DNA of 64,000 bases from Clarkia xantiana subsp. parviflora (taxonomy: Eukaryota > Streptophyta > Magnoliopsida > Myrtales > Onagraceae): NCBI GenBank assembly GCA_036873135.1, contig JAPTYO010000013.1:22813901-22877900 (forward strand), written 5' to 3'. The notes under the pieces are model-generated. The model did not search any database. It had not been told where the DNA came from and saw only the letters and a program-made list of their open reading frames with translations. Positions 33,830-46,528 of the stretch are shown here, in pieces. How positions within the stretch are numbered: the first letter of the stretch is position 1; each line of letters opens with the position of its first letter. The position numbers were made by a program, and so were the translations under genes.

Positions 33830-35010
33830 TATGAATGCTCAATTTCATGATCTTTAGGATCATTCATAGCTCAAAATATTTCATGATATATCCTTACTTG
33901 TAACTCAAGATCTTTAAGGATCTTTTGTTCATATCTCAAAATCTCTTAGGATATTCAGATACCATTCTCATCATTCAAAATCATTTATTCGAAATAGTTC
34001 AGGATCTTTAGGATCTCTTCATAATTCAGGATCTTCAGGATCTCTTTTCAGAATTCAGTATCTCTTGGGATCTTCAGATCCCTTATTTATAATAATTCAT
34101 GATATACATAATTTGTTTTCTCATACAAGAAGATCTTTATTTCATAAATCGGATTCTCTTGATCATTTTCTCGTACATTCTAGAATCTTCTGGATTCTAA
34201 AATTAGTCATTCTTGAGCTTCTGAAATATTAATATGTAATAGCTCATAATCTTCTGGATCATATTATAATAAAGTGCAATACACATAATTAAATGCAATA
34301 ATTATAAAATAAATAAAAGTATAACTGTAAATGTAGTGCAATAAATATAAAAGATAATTGTAAATACAAAATTTAAAGTAAAATAAATACAAATATTCAC
34401 AACTTTGATCTTCATGATCGTAATATCGAATCTTCGGGATCTGATATTCATAAAGAATGCACTTTTCTTAATTGTATTGTCCCCATGATTAACAATAATA
34501 TATGCAAGGGCTGATGCCAATCTTTGCTTAATGTGTCATCGCGTTTTATATGATCAAATCTCGCGCTTAGCGTCACCGGACTTCTCAAAATTATCATTCT
34601 TCCAAATAATTGGACTTTGCATTCTTTTCATACATTCTTTCTTTATAAGATGCACCATCGTTCTTTATCGATATCATGACGATGCTAACAATTTCATCTA
34701 TTTCAAAATCAAAATCATGTGTTTCCACGACCATGATGATTATAACATATTTGTATTTGTACTCTTTCATAATTAGTATAACCATTGATTAAACCACTCA
34801 CTACTCCAGGGAGTGGAATATAATCATAAAGTGTAATACTCACTTCAGGGAGTGAATGATATCATCATTATAACCTTAAACTACAACACTCACTTTAGGG
34901 AGTGGAGTATATCATCTTTATAATCGTAAATTGCTACACTCACTTCAGGGAGCAAAGCATATCATGTGATAACTCATGTGTCTCTACACTTGCTTCAAGG
35001 AGTGAGACAT
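33830..35010. repeat. Short tandem repeats in the 5' part of element D
   Basis: Bases 33850-34080 have many copies of AGGATCT/AAGATCT spaced about 25 bp (CAGGATCTTTAGGATCTC). Bases 34790-35010 have four copies of a roughly 60-bp unit containing CACTCACTTCAGGGAGTG. Both lie where the leader and gag of this copia element would be. No ORF of note. Confidence 0.7.
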
Positions 35011-35212
35011 ATCAATACATATAATATCATATGTTGTATAATCAAGTGCATACAGTCTAATAAATTCGATAACTAACCGTGTGATGTGTGTCATTGGGTC
35101 TGGTAAGTTCAAATATATTCCAAATTCTCTCATATTGCATTCTATCTATCATCACTGTCATCAGGTCCATAAAGATTCCGGATACTTCTGTCGCATAACC
35201 TAATGATAACAA

Positions 35213-37227
35213 ATGTTAGGATTAATCTACATACTAAAACCCCTAATAACCAAATAAGACGAATGTTTGAAACTTTGGCATATGTTGATTTAAGTTAATT
35301 AAAGATTGATTGTAGTGATAAGCATGTTGGTTCTTATCTTTCAGCTTTGTCATATAGTAAAACCCCTCTCTTTGCGATATGAGTGCTTCTGTACAGTATG
35401 TAGATGTTTTGTTGCGAGAGGGAACGAAGACCGGAAAAGACACAGCTTCATAGTAGACATAATTTAGTTGGATGAAAATCGTGATACCCAAATAAGAATA
35501 TCGGTATCAAATTGCACTAATATCCAAAGACACTACTAACACACCTAAAATGGCACTTGTATATCAAATTATAACTTTATCATTGTAGAAGACCTAACTC
35601 CTTTGCAATTTCATACAATAATACATTTTTCTTTAATAGTAGGTTATTATTTCATTATTTAACATAAATAATAAATTATATTTGACTTTAAAAAAGATCA
35701 ATATATATTATTAAGCACATATTTTATGCTTTTTTGCACATATATTTTATGCTTACCATACATAATTGAATAGTAAGTTGTTTTATAAGTAATAAAGCTT
35801 TCCAACTTCCAATATCTTTGTAAAGGTAAGAAATAGAATAAGTTCCTTTTTTTCCAATATCAAACTATTTATTTATTCATAAAATTTTGGTTAACATGAA
35901 TAATTTCTAACATGCTAAAATACCAATATTATTAGGTTTTTAAAATTCACGATATTTTAGATTTTTTTGCCATGGATATATAGTAACTTAAATACCATGG
36001 ATATTTTAGATATTTTTGCCATGGATATTTTAGATTTTTTTGCCATGGATATTTTAGATATTATTAGGTTTTTAAAATGATTTCAACTTTATAATAGTAA
36101 CTATTTTTAAAGATGTAATCACACACATATATATATATATATATATTAGGGTTAATAGGTCTTTAATACCACATAGGCACATATTTGACAATTTTTTATT
36201 TTTTGTCCAACATGCTTTTTTTACCTATTTTTTGTACCATATATTTGACAACTTTTGGTTTTTGGTATTCGTTAGTTGACCGTCAGTTTGACCGTTAAAT
36301 AGTCATGTGACTTGCACATGCATATCCCCAAATTTTTATTTTGTTCAGTTTAGTCATCAAATTTAACATCATAACTTTTTATTTTTACAATTTACCCCTT
36401 GAACATTATCAATCGCACCCTATGATTAATATATAAAAACCAGTATGTTTGCATCAATTAAAGGGTTTGAAACTTAATGACATTTGCGACATTAGAGTCA
36501 TAAATTGATTATTTACGTGATTTAGTTTTTTAGTAGGTACGTAATATGATTACAATTCTATCATCGTATGACCTCCAATTTTTTTTTAAATGAGAAAGTA
36601 TTTTTTTTAATGAGAAAGTAAGTGATTTAGTACTATCAAAATAATTGAAAGACAAAAGGCATTAGGGTTGTGATTTAAAGCTAGGAACTATTCCTAAAAA
36701 TATTTATGAATGCTTCTTGAACAAAAATGCGGAAATGTTCCATTGGTTCTACAAGTTTTTTTCTTTTATTTTCTTTTTTATGAATGTCATCCGGTTCTAA
36801 ACTTCTTGTTTGGAACTCTACCATTCCTATCTGCAGAGCATGTACTTAGAGAATAACCTGCATGATAGAAACAACTAGATATTAGAACGCGAAAGTCACA
36901 ACTTTTTCAGTTACGACACAGAGATTTGAAGGATAAAAAGCTGATAAAGAATCTTAACAAAAATGAGTTTTACCAAATGGATATATATTCAATTGCTAAT
37001 AAGTCAATTCAGAAGTCTTTCCAACTTCTGAGTAGTTTAAAATTGTAATAATTTGGCAAGAACAGCTATTTTAATTGTGGTTTGAATACGAGAATTCCTC
37101 TATACAGTGTATAGTAACTGACCACAATGGATGCAAACTCTGCTAAAATGTGGTGCTGAGAGCGTAAAGGTTCGTGTCTTCTATCTTTCTCTGATTCATA
37201 GTTGTGTAAAGCATCATTTAAGAATAC
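35213..37227. other. AT-rich intergenic with minor tandem repeats
   Basis: No gene seen. Bases 35965-36062 hold three to four copies of TTTTTGCCATGGATATTTTAG. A TA run is at 36126-36145. A segment around 36150-36300 has GTTGACCGTCAGTTTGACCG, a word often seen in plant repeats, but its ends cannot be set. Confidence 0.55.
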
Positions 37228-37669
37228 TGTAGGAAATGCACCCATATGGGGTGCTCTTGCACGGCTCGGTAAGTCCGGGACTAAAGTTACACACTTCGGA
37301 AGTGTGTAACCACCCCGTGTCTATATATATCCATCATATGGATGGATATAGAATATAGAAAGATAACCTACATACAAGATAGCGATAGTGTTTAGTCCGA
37401 AGTAGGATTCGACGTCCTCCTCTCGTGTCGGAGCTCCGGCGCCCGACACCTCGTCTTTGGGTCATCAACCGTGGAGACCGAGGTACGCTCCGCCTTAGTG
37501 ACGTACCTCTCCGACCGGCATCCCCACCGCCGTGATTCCGAGCCGACACCAACGATCTACGCTTCCGCAACCGCACGCCGCCACACCGAACCAAGTAAGT
37601 GTCGCATCTTGTTACGATCTCATGTCTTACTAACGTGTGTGTTTTAGCGTGCATGTAGTTCGAATAACA
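37228..37669 (+). repeat. 5' LTR of element C (442 bp)
   Basis: TGTAGGAAAT to AATAACA. It has a 25-nt palindrome at 37286-37310 (arms GTTACACACTTC, one-base centre), a TATATATA box at 37322-37329, and a second hairpin at 37326-37350. ORF 37334-37654 on the minus strand is carried identically by both LTRs and is not a gene. Confidence 0.92.
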
Positions 37670-37670
37670 T

Positions 37671-37682
37671 TGGTATCAGAGC
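37671..37682 (+). other. Primer-binding site of element C
   Basis: TGGTATCAGAGC, one base after the LTR end; complementary to the 3' end of initiator tRNA-Met, the standard Ty1/copia primer. Confidence 0.85.
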
Positions 37683-39955
37683 CGAAGGCTCGGTTTTCGG
37701 CCAACCCCACGACGTCACCGCAACGATAGTTTTGTCGATCGTACACTCCACGGTTTCGAGCGTTCGTTGCTCGATTCGTTTTCCGTGAGTCCGACCTTGT
37801 ATCCATGAGATTTTGGTGCTCATTCCCAGTCCCGAACGGTCGTGGTCGCAAGGGCTACGGTCCCGAACGAACCCCGACGAAATCCAACCGTTTTCGTGGC
37901 TAAACGTGGCCGTGAAACTCTCACTCCATATCGTGACGTGTCGTGGCCCTCATAGGTTCGTCCTGAGCATGGAAGATGGTTGTGTCCATCACTATGTGAA
38001 GAGTGGCGACAATGGCCGCCCACCGAACTCCCACGATGTTTTAAGTAAATTTCGTTTAGTCGACGGAGATGAGTTTCCGATGAGCGGTTACCACGGACTC
38101 GCCGGAAACATGTTTCCAGTGCGGTTACACAAGGGCGACGGTTATTTGAGAGTGAGAGTAGTGGAGTTAGACGTGGATGGACGTGGGGTATGGACATGGA
38201 GTGCATGGCTATGGAAGTTGCATTGTATGGACAGTTTTTTTTAACTGTCGTGAAGAAGATGAAGTGCTTAGACCGAGTTGGTCCGACCATAATTTTTTAA
38301 GTGTCCGGTTCAGTTTTTTTTCAGACTATTTAATCTTGTGGGCTGAAATTTCTTTTAAACGTGACATGGGCCATAGTGTTATTACTCTAAAGGTGGGCCA
38401 AACGTTTTTTTAATCAGGCCCTGTTTTTTTACTACAGCCCATGTCTAAGTTAGTTGACCTTGGTCAACGGATTTCTAATGTCAACTTTCAGCCCAAGTTT
38501 TTCAGAGTGTTAAAAATATGGTCCTCAAACTTTTTTAAAGTAATTTGTTTGCAAAGAGGTCCATGAAACTTTTATAGATGGTGCAAGTGGCCCCTATATA
38601 AGTTTCAAAATGGGTGCATAATGCCCCAAATAAATTTATGACGTGAATTTATGAGAATCTGTTTTTCTAAATTCATAGTTAGCCATCATAAATATTAAGT
38701 GAGAGCAAATGGCTCCCTTAGCAAGGGTAACTCGGCGAATTTAGTAAAATAGTTTTACTAAGTGCGGTTTAACCCCTAAACACTAACGAGTGTTAAATTA
38801 TTGTGAATTTGTTCACATTAATCAATATGTGGAATTAGTTTCCCATAATTCAATATCATGCCACGTACACACGCAATGGATGTCAAGTCAGTATGCTTTA
38901 TAATTTTAATATAAAATCATGTGTAAGTTTTATTTAAATTTATTAGTATCATGCTTAGGGTGCTATTATTATTTTAAATTTCATGTTGGCCCCCGTAGTT
39001 TGAATGTGTTTCAACTACAAGCGAAATATGTTTCGCAAAGTCTTATGAGACGCGATTGTAATATTCTTGAGTTGAAATTGAGGAAATAAATTCTGTCTAG
39101 AAAGACCGAGCTTGAAGTGGAAACTTGACGCCGCGCCCCCTCCTCCCCGGCCTGGGAACTACGGTTCTGTCTAGAAACGGGAGTTTTGGGGCCTGTCTCG
39201 CGAACCCTTCGGTCCACCTGGGAATTTTCCTCTAAACGTAACTTTTGAGAATTTACATGAAGGTCCCTAAGTCTTTAAACCAGATTTTTTATGCGGGATA
39301 TGTCTTGCTAAATCCGGTATGGGGTGCTAGATTTTAGATGTGTTTAGCATGATCCATATTAATTTGTTTAACATCCATGTGTTAGTGCATATCTTGAGCA
39401 TGTATGTCTTGCTTATGATGACATGATTTGATTTTGCTAAGCATGATACATGTTGATTTATGTGGTATACATGTATATGAATATTTGATATACATGCTAG
39501 CATGATATATTGGATAGATGTCATGTCATTTCAAATCATTCACGTAAGCATGCTCGTATATTTAATGTTTGTTGTGTACCAAACATGATGCATGATGATG
39601 ATTTGTTTAGAATCCATGTATTAAGTCAACTTTGAAAGCATGTTGAGTTGCTTAATGTTTACTATCAAGCATGTTACATGTTTTATTGACATTCATGTAT
39701 TTGTAATCATGATTGCATGTTGACTTGATCAATGAGATTGGAACTTGACTTGATTTATTGGCTAAAATTAATCATTGCTAAGCATGTACTTTGGACGATG
39801 ATTGGGAACATAGTGAACTTTTGACTCCGGGGCATGCTTGCTTTAATTAATTCAGTCAATAAGAAAGTTGAGTGGAACATGTGTATGTATAATGAACAGT
39901 GATTCTTGCATGACTTGTTGAATGATCCTGATATGTTATCTCTTTTGTGTAAAGG

Positions 39956-40690
39956 ATGACATCGGTCCTCCAAAAGATTGTTGCCGAACTTAGCTATGCG
40001 CTAAAGGTGAATGGTGATAACTCTTAGATCTGGCATGAGAAGTTATGTACTTGGTCCAAATGCTAGAAATTCTGGAGACCATATTCAGTGACATGGAAAA
40101 GCCTAAAGTAGGGAATGTGTCCCAACAGAGGCGAGACCTGAGAGTCTATAAAGCCTGATAAGAGCAGAATTTCACCGCGTGTATCATTTTTTCTAGTGTT
40201 ATGAATGATAGTGTGTTCAAGTTGAACACTCCCTGGGGTTACTTATTTGGCATATGGCTGAGATGATAATTGAACTCAGGCACGCTGGTAATATATTCAC
40301 CGAAAGGCAGAAACTCCAGGTTGTAATCAGTTCTTAACACGATTCCTGGAAGCATGTAAAAAAAAATGTAGTTGTCTCACTCTATTTGGGCTACCACTCT
40401 AGAAGAAGTTGAGCGATTTCTAAAGCTAGATGAGGAAATGCATAAGAGTAAGGTACTCTGGCTGAGTTGCATGTGGCGACTTCCTCTAAAGCCAAAAAGA
40501 GACCAAATAGACAATATCGTGGTAAGAATGATGAGCATGATGGGTCCAGTTAGAAATCAAAGATGGATGAAATTGACGAGCGGAAACGTCTGCACTATGT
40601 CCAAATGGCTAAGATAAAGTGCTATAGTTGTAGCTATGTGCTATTACTCAAACAAATGCACTGCTCGGAAGCGTCATGTATGTCTTGATG
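39956..40690 (+). pseudogene. Element C degenerate gag
   Basis: Begins with ATGACATCGGTCCTCCAAAA. Readable pieces in shifting frames include LNGDN/W-HEKLCTW-like residues near 40000-40060, a stretch ending KPKRDQIDN near 40510, and KCYSC (about 40617-40632), the first half of a zinc knuckle. Stops and frameshifts occur throughout. The match to copia gag is by eye and weak. Confidence 0.45.
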
Positions 40691-40699
40691 CTTAAACTA

Positions 40700-43600
40700 G
40701 TAGACTATTGAGTTTCTAGTTCGAGCAATTTGATCAAAGTAATCCTTTGTGAGTTGTGACTCTGGATTAAGCCATGGACAAGAAGATTTGTAGTTAATCT
40801 TCGGAAAATTCAACTAAAATATGGTAGGTATGGAAGCTCGAGCTGCAGCCGAATGAGTTGGCATCCGCAAGCTATGTCTATGAGACAACCGAGTCCAAAA
40901 TGCCTTACTATTGGGTTGAATTGGTGATTTCAGTCTTTGATTCTGTTAGACCTAGTTGTTCAATTAATGTTTCCATGACATTGAGTTTGTGTATATATGG
41001 TCAATTCCGGTGGGTTTATTGTATATCACAGTTGCATCTAGCAAGGATTTCAATATATTCAAATATTTGTCACAAGTTTGCTAGCGACGTGACCGTAAGC
41101 CTTGTGTAGGCAACCAGAATAAGTTCAAATTAGACATATACTAGCCCATATTTGTTGTGGGAAGGCTTAAATATGTTTCGTATCTTATATATTTATTTGA
41201 TATTCTACAGATGGCTAAGCAAGTCTTGTAGATGAATTGAATAGATAAAGAACTTGTGGTTCTCATACATGTTAAGACGGTGGTTAGTTCATCGACTTGA
41301 CTTGTAAAGATACGTCATATAAAGAGATAGTTCATTATGTTGACTATTGGCACTATGCAACACAATTTTGTTGCTGGAAGACGTAGGTGATACGCTTCTG
41401 AAGATGGTTGAGTCAGTGACAACATTGGTCCAATAACTACGGTAATATCCAGGTCTCTCCACAAGGAGGACCCACTTTATATCGAGACGAATGTTTGTCA
41501 ACTTGATTAAGTGCCTAAATATTAGTTGCATACCACTTCATATACGTTATGATCCGGAAATGTCCGAAAGTGGAAGCAAGTTTGTGCCTAAACTAAAAGA
41601 TGACGAAATGAACATGTTTATCCTTATAAAGGGAAAACTGGGTTGTGACCCATTTTTGAGTTCTTGAGCTAAGTGTACCAAGAAAAATTCATTCGAGTGG
41701 GAGGATTTTTTTGCAGATGTTGAATAAGTTTCTCATCATGCTCGCAGACGTTGAATAAGTTTCTCGTCATGTTCACCTTTTTCACCACCAGTTACGAATG
41801 TAAATTATCTTGGTCATGATCTTAGTTCAAGTGGGAGCAAGAACTATCATGTTGTTACTCGAAATGAGTAAAGGTTATCGTTCCAGTGGGAGCGTGTACA
41901 AAAGGTTCTTAACCCTAGTGGAGCTTATGTGGCTTCTAATACCCTTTAAGGAAAATGGAGGACAAGATGGATGACGCGAAGCGCAAATGGATCAGTGAGG
42001 TCCTAAAAGTCATGAAAAATTTGAGATGTGTCTCGAATAATTGCGAGTGTTGTATTCGCATAAACCCAGTCACGTTGATCTTGGATGTAGATATTGCCTT
42101 TGAAATATCAAAGTAGAAATCGAAAGCACTTCTCCGTATTGTGGTACGAGAATGCAGCTTTTGGATTATGGTGGTCCATTAGTATTCTACTTTATTCTCT
42201 CAAGGCTATAGATGAAGACGTGATTTGTCATGTCTGACGTTTTAGTATCTACGGACTAAGACTGTTATTAAAACATCGACAAGATCATGTCAAATAAATA
42301 TGCTTGACACATAGCACGTGCTGGAACTTACGGAGTTATCCAATGAGTGTGACACTTAATTGATTTTCGGAGGGTGAAATAATATAATTAAGATTATGAT
42401 AGATCATTTGAGAAAATTTGTTCTTGGATGATTGATGATATTATTACCTCGATAACCTAACTCCATATAAAGTCATGACTTGGTGCGCAAAGTGTCTTAA
42501 TCAAGATGAGCTAAGTCCGGCGTCTTGTGCGTGTTGTGTCATGTACTAGACCCACTATTAAATCTGGCATATGGCTCGACTTGGATTGATGCTCAAGGAT
42601 CAGATAACGATGGTTGTTGAGGCGTCGTACATATGTGTATGACAAAATATAGTGAATTTGTTCCTAGTGGGAGTAACGACTTCCTTAGGAAGATGTTTCT
42701 TACTGACTGGCCATCAGATAATGAGAAACGAGTGCACACTTCACTATATGCGAATGAAGCTAGTGCTCTCGCAAAAGCAACCGATGATTAGATTTGGTCT
42801 ATAAGGTTCCTATATATATTTCGATGATGCACATTATTGCTTCAGTGTTAGTCTACTGGTAATTGTGCTATAATATTTTCCGAACACGATCCTAAGAATG
42901 TTTGGACATTCAAAAGACCAATATAACTGTGCATATGGCATGGTTGCATGCAAGATAGTGAATGTGAAGTGATAGTCGATGAATGATGGATAAACGGTAT
43001 GTCCGTAAAGCCCTTGCATATGTGCAATTAATCGACATTTGATCACAATGAAGACAAATGGTCTTGAACATTGTGTAAAAAGCGAGGTAGCTTGCTTATT
43101 TTTCCCAATGATCACATCACATGTTCATTTTTATCAATACGTTTGATTTGAATACACACATGTTTATTATGATTGCCTTGTGCATTCACTCGAATTGTGA
43201 AATGTATGTCGGGTAAACAAGAGGTTAGCTCTCTCACACGAGTAACCGCCTCTGCGTCCTAGGGGACGTTACGTCTTTGTGACGAACGGGAGATGAGACA
43301 GGATTCTGAGCTTAAAATTGTCAAGTGGACGATTAGAGAGCTAACTGCTCGAATTCATAAGTCGCTCGTTGACATGCGGTCATCGATGATTAAAGTGGAA
43401 TTTGTTTCCACGTAGTTTACCTTAGAGCCGGATGGGAGTTAGTGGACTCTTGTTCGAGTGCATATGGCATTTGAAATGACATCCGCACAGCACTGTCTTT
43501 GAGTAAGACAAATGACATACGCTCCAGGGAAAATGAGAAGAGTGCTGTGACACACGTTTCATACCGTGTGTGCTATGCGACCATGGGTTTACACAAGCAT

Positions 43601-44128
43601 GATCTCAGCTTGTTGTAGTGTGAGACCCAGGATCCTTATGAGGTTCCTAAATTGGGTACCCTCACGACTCCGATCAGAGACTTGAGACCTGGCACGATGT
43701 TCGCTAGCTTAGTGTGTTTCCATAAGGCCACATACAGATTCGGCCTGGCGGGACATGTCTAGAAAAGCGAGTCGGGTTGGTGTTGAAAGAATCGTGAGAA
43801 GAGGAAGATTGTCAACGGAATCTCTTTTAGAATTGTATTCACGGTGCGCACCAATCATGAATTAGTTTCGTGGTTGTGGATACAAGGTATAACTAATGAG
43901 ATCTTTGTAGATACCTGAATGAGGTTCGACGATCTAGGGTACAAGCATACTTCCTTATTGCAGGTTGTCCTCAATGAGCTGTTGTATACTCCTAACAGAT
44001 ATACAAAAACTAGCTCTCGCAAAGTATGCCGGTCGCACGGTTGAGCCCTGTATGAAAGACGGAGGAAATGTAGAGAGGTATATCACTATTCACGCAACTG
44101 AGCACTCCCATTATGTGTGAGTGGGAGA
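40700..44128 (+). other. Element C interior, no intact reading frame
   Basis: About 3.4 kb without usable ORFs. Words such as AGTGGGAGCAAGAACT and CAGTGGGAGCGTGT recur at 41830-41890. I see no confident integrase, RT or RNase H block. Confidence 0.6.
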
Positions 44129-44576
44129 TGTAGGAAATAGTGCACCCATATGGGGTGCTCTTGCACGGCTCGGTAAGTCCGGGACTAAAGTTACACACTT
44201 CGGAAGTGTGTAACCACCCCGTGTCTATATATATCCATCATATGGATGGATATAGAATATAGAAAGATAACCTACATACAAGATAGCGATAGTGTTTAGT
44301 CCGAAGTAGGATTCGACGTCCTCCTCTCGTGTCGGAGCTCCGGCGCCCGACACCTCGTCTTTGGGTCATCAACCGTGGAGACCGAGGTACGCTCCGCCTT
44401 AGTGACGTACCTCTCCGACCGGCATCCCCACCGCCGTGATTCCGAGCCGACACCAACGATCTACGCTTCCGCAACCGCACGCCGCCACACCGAACCAAGT
44501 AAGTGTCGCATCTTGTTACGATCTCATGTCTTACTAACGTGTGTGTTTTAGCTTGCATGTAGTTCGAATTCCAACA
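44129..44576 (+). repeat. 3' LTR of element C (448 bp)
   Basis: Differs from the 5' LTR by two 3-base indels (GAAATAGTGC versus GAAATGC; TTCCAACA versus TAACA) and one or two substitutions. It carries the same palindromes and the same intron-like GTAAGT...TTACTAAC...TTTTAG stretch. Confidence 0.92.
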
Positions 44577-45468
44577 AATACAAATTCAGACACATGAAAG
44601 TGAAACCTATATGATTAAACATTGCCACAAATGGTACTAAACCGAGGTCAAAATATTGAACCTTAGACTGTTGAAGAACAATGACAATATCAGCTCTTGC
44701 CCAGTGGCTTTTGTCTTCCATCAATATTTCTGGTTCGACATCGCAGCTAGAGATGACACAAACATGCAGATGAAAAACTTATTTCTGTTTCAGCCCATCT
44801 AATACATATATTTGATATAAAGCCTTGACATGAAATCTCTCTCGGGTGTTTCATCGAACACTATATGGGCACTCTTCATTCAGCAATTCTAAAACTTACC
44901 ATTAACGGATAAACTCGTTGTGAGAAAACCATTGAAATGAGTGGAAATCTAGAGATATGTTTTACCTTTTTATGGACATCTATCTAATTATCGTAGAAGA
45001 AGGGTCGATGGCGACAAAAGACATCAGACCACACACCAGCAACACTGACCAATTTATGACAGAGCAACCTCTGCATATGATAGGCTTAATTTAGTTTAAG
45101 GTTTATTGTTCAAAATTTGATCTTCCTACGTTAATTTGTATTTATATGTTAATCTATATCTTTTTTTTTAGTCAATATATGATGGACTTTCCGATCTGAA
45201 TCCGACCCAATTAGCTAACCGAATCTTATTCAAATAATATATTTATTTCATCTCTCCTATTATGACTTTATCTTTCTTACGTGGCTATGCCACATCAGAC
45301 GGACCGAGATAGAAATACTCGGAGTCCGAATAGAAAGGTCCAAAGAATAATCTCTGATCGCTGTTTGGGCCGACCAGATTATTTCCATCGCATCAACACC
45401 GCCGCTGCCGGCGCCAATCACCACAGCTCAGCTGCAACCGAAGCTCATCATTTGCTCCCTTTGAGACC
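44577..45468. other. Intergenic, no gene seen
   Basis: Ordinary AT-rich sequence followed by a more balanced stretch near 45290-45470. The ORF at 45281-45472 has no recognisable features. Confidence 0.55.
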
Positions 45469-45477
45469 TTAGTTTGG

Positions 45478-46405
45478 GAGTGAATTCCCGTAATAGGTTC
45501 TTTTTCCAAACTTATTCCCAATCTAGGCTTCTTTCGAAACTAATTCCCAAAATAGGTTTTTTTATTTATTTTTAATTAGACATACGTTTTACTTTACATC
45601 CTAAAATTTATATTTTGTTATAATTGACCCCTAAACCGAAATAATACAAGAAATATGTTAAAAATAAAGTAATTATATGTAAAAGTTAAAAACTAATAAA
45701 TTATTAATTGTGGAAAATTTGTGAAAATAAATTATGCTAAAGGATATAAATTATAAAAAAAATTGTGATATAAAATGTAAAGAAACTAAATACTCGTGAT
45801 TTTTTAAGTATGAAAATATAAAAATGAAAGCGTACATAAACCCTAAGTAAAACATGTTAAATTTATAAAATTAGTGACTGAAAAAAAAAAAAAAAACAGA
45901 AAAACTAATTTAAATTTGAAAAATCAATAGAATAAATTTAAGAATGGATTCAGTTTGCATATTTTTTTTTCATACTCTTGATGAATAGTTTTTATATCAT
46001 TATATGTTGTTTTTCTTGCCAATATAAAGTTGTTTAAAAACTTATTTATTTTTATATGTAAATTGTATCCTTTAATTTCATATATTTTTTAAAAATTAAA
46101 AGTTACAAAAAATGTTTGTTTGATTATTTTTTAATGTGTATTTTTTATCATTATATTAATTAATTATTTTTTATTTCCATTTTTATTTTTATATTTTTCA
46201 TATATTTAATTTTCTTAATTTTCAGTTTTTTTCTTGTATTATATTACGATTAAGGGTTCGTTTGTAACAAAATGTAAACTTTATGATGCAAAATAAATAA
46301 TAGATATTATTAAAAATATGAAGAGACCTATTTTGGGAATTAGTTTCTGAACAAGCCTAGTTTGGAAATTAGTTTCGAGAAGTGACCTAGTTTGGTCATT
46401 CACTC
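45478..46405. mobile_element. Mutator-type MITE, 928 bp
   Basis: The terminal inverted repeats are about 90 bp: left GAGTGAATTCCC..., right ...GGTCATTCACTC. Both arms contain AACTAATTCCCAAAATAGG and CCTAGTTTGG-type units. The flanks are TTAGTTTGG on both sides (45469-45477 and 46406-46414), a 9-bp duplication typical of Mutator-like elements. The interior is very AT-rich and non-coding. Confidence 0.87.
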
Positions 46406-46528
46406 TTAGTTTGGTGTGTCGGATCCGCCGCAGGAAGATCCGACTTTGAACAATCCAACTTTCTTCACCGGCATTTCCCAATTCTATCTTTGATTTCCGA
46501 AGAATGAAGCGGTAAATCTGATTCCGAA

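Larger units (their letters stand above)
27149..35212 (-). mobile_element. Element D: decayed Ty1/copia retroelement, split by a CACTA insertion
   Basis: On the minus strand the right-hand part (33000-31831) shows the integrase-RT linker region: frame pieces with GGEKKQ and LSHLDPRT (32912-32727), then PAANAP-like residues near 32640. After the CACTA insertion (28369-31827) the copia sequence resumes with GPEVPY and YLRGT-like residues (about 28050-27880), EDNAGYIA and YIKGD of the RNase H region (about 27760-27700), then a 3' non-coding part, polypurine AAGGGGGAG and an LTR. Every frame is broken. At the other end, AATGATAACAAATGTTA near 35197-35217 resembles a mutated initiator-Met primer site next to an LTR start, but no matching 5' LTR is seen beyond it. 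Confidence 0.75.
37228..44576 (+). mobile_element. Element C: young Ty1/copia-type element without coding capacity, 7349 bp
   Basis: The LTRs at 37228-37669 and 44129-44576 are nearly identical, and the flanks are AATAC on both sides (37223-37227 and 44577-44581). The primer-binding site TGGTATCAGAGC at 37671 is the initiator-Met type usual for Ty1/copia. A polypurine stretch GTGGGAGA precedes the 3' LTR. The 6.5-kb interior has no ORF over 150 codons; only weak gag remnants can be read near 39.95-40.69 kb. The element must have been moved in trans. Confidence 0.9.

Noticed and set aside
37334..37654. 106-codon minus-strand ORF, repeated at 44238-44558
   Set aside because: It lies wholly inside both LTRs of element C and has no recognisable domain; its identity in two places follows from LTR identity.
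37813..38244. 143-codon ORF just after the primer-binding site of element C
   Set aside because: No gag-like motifs, and the gag remnant starts about 2 kb later; probably leader sequence open by chance.
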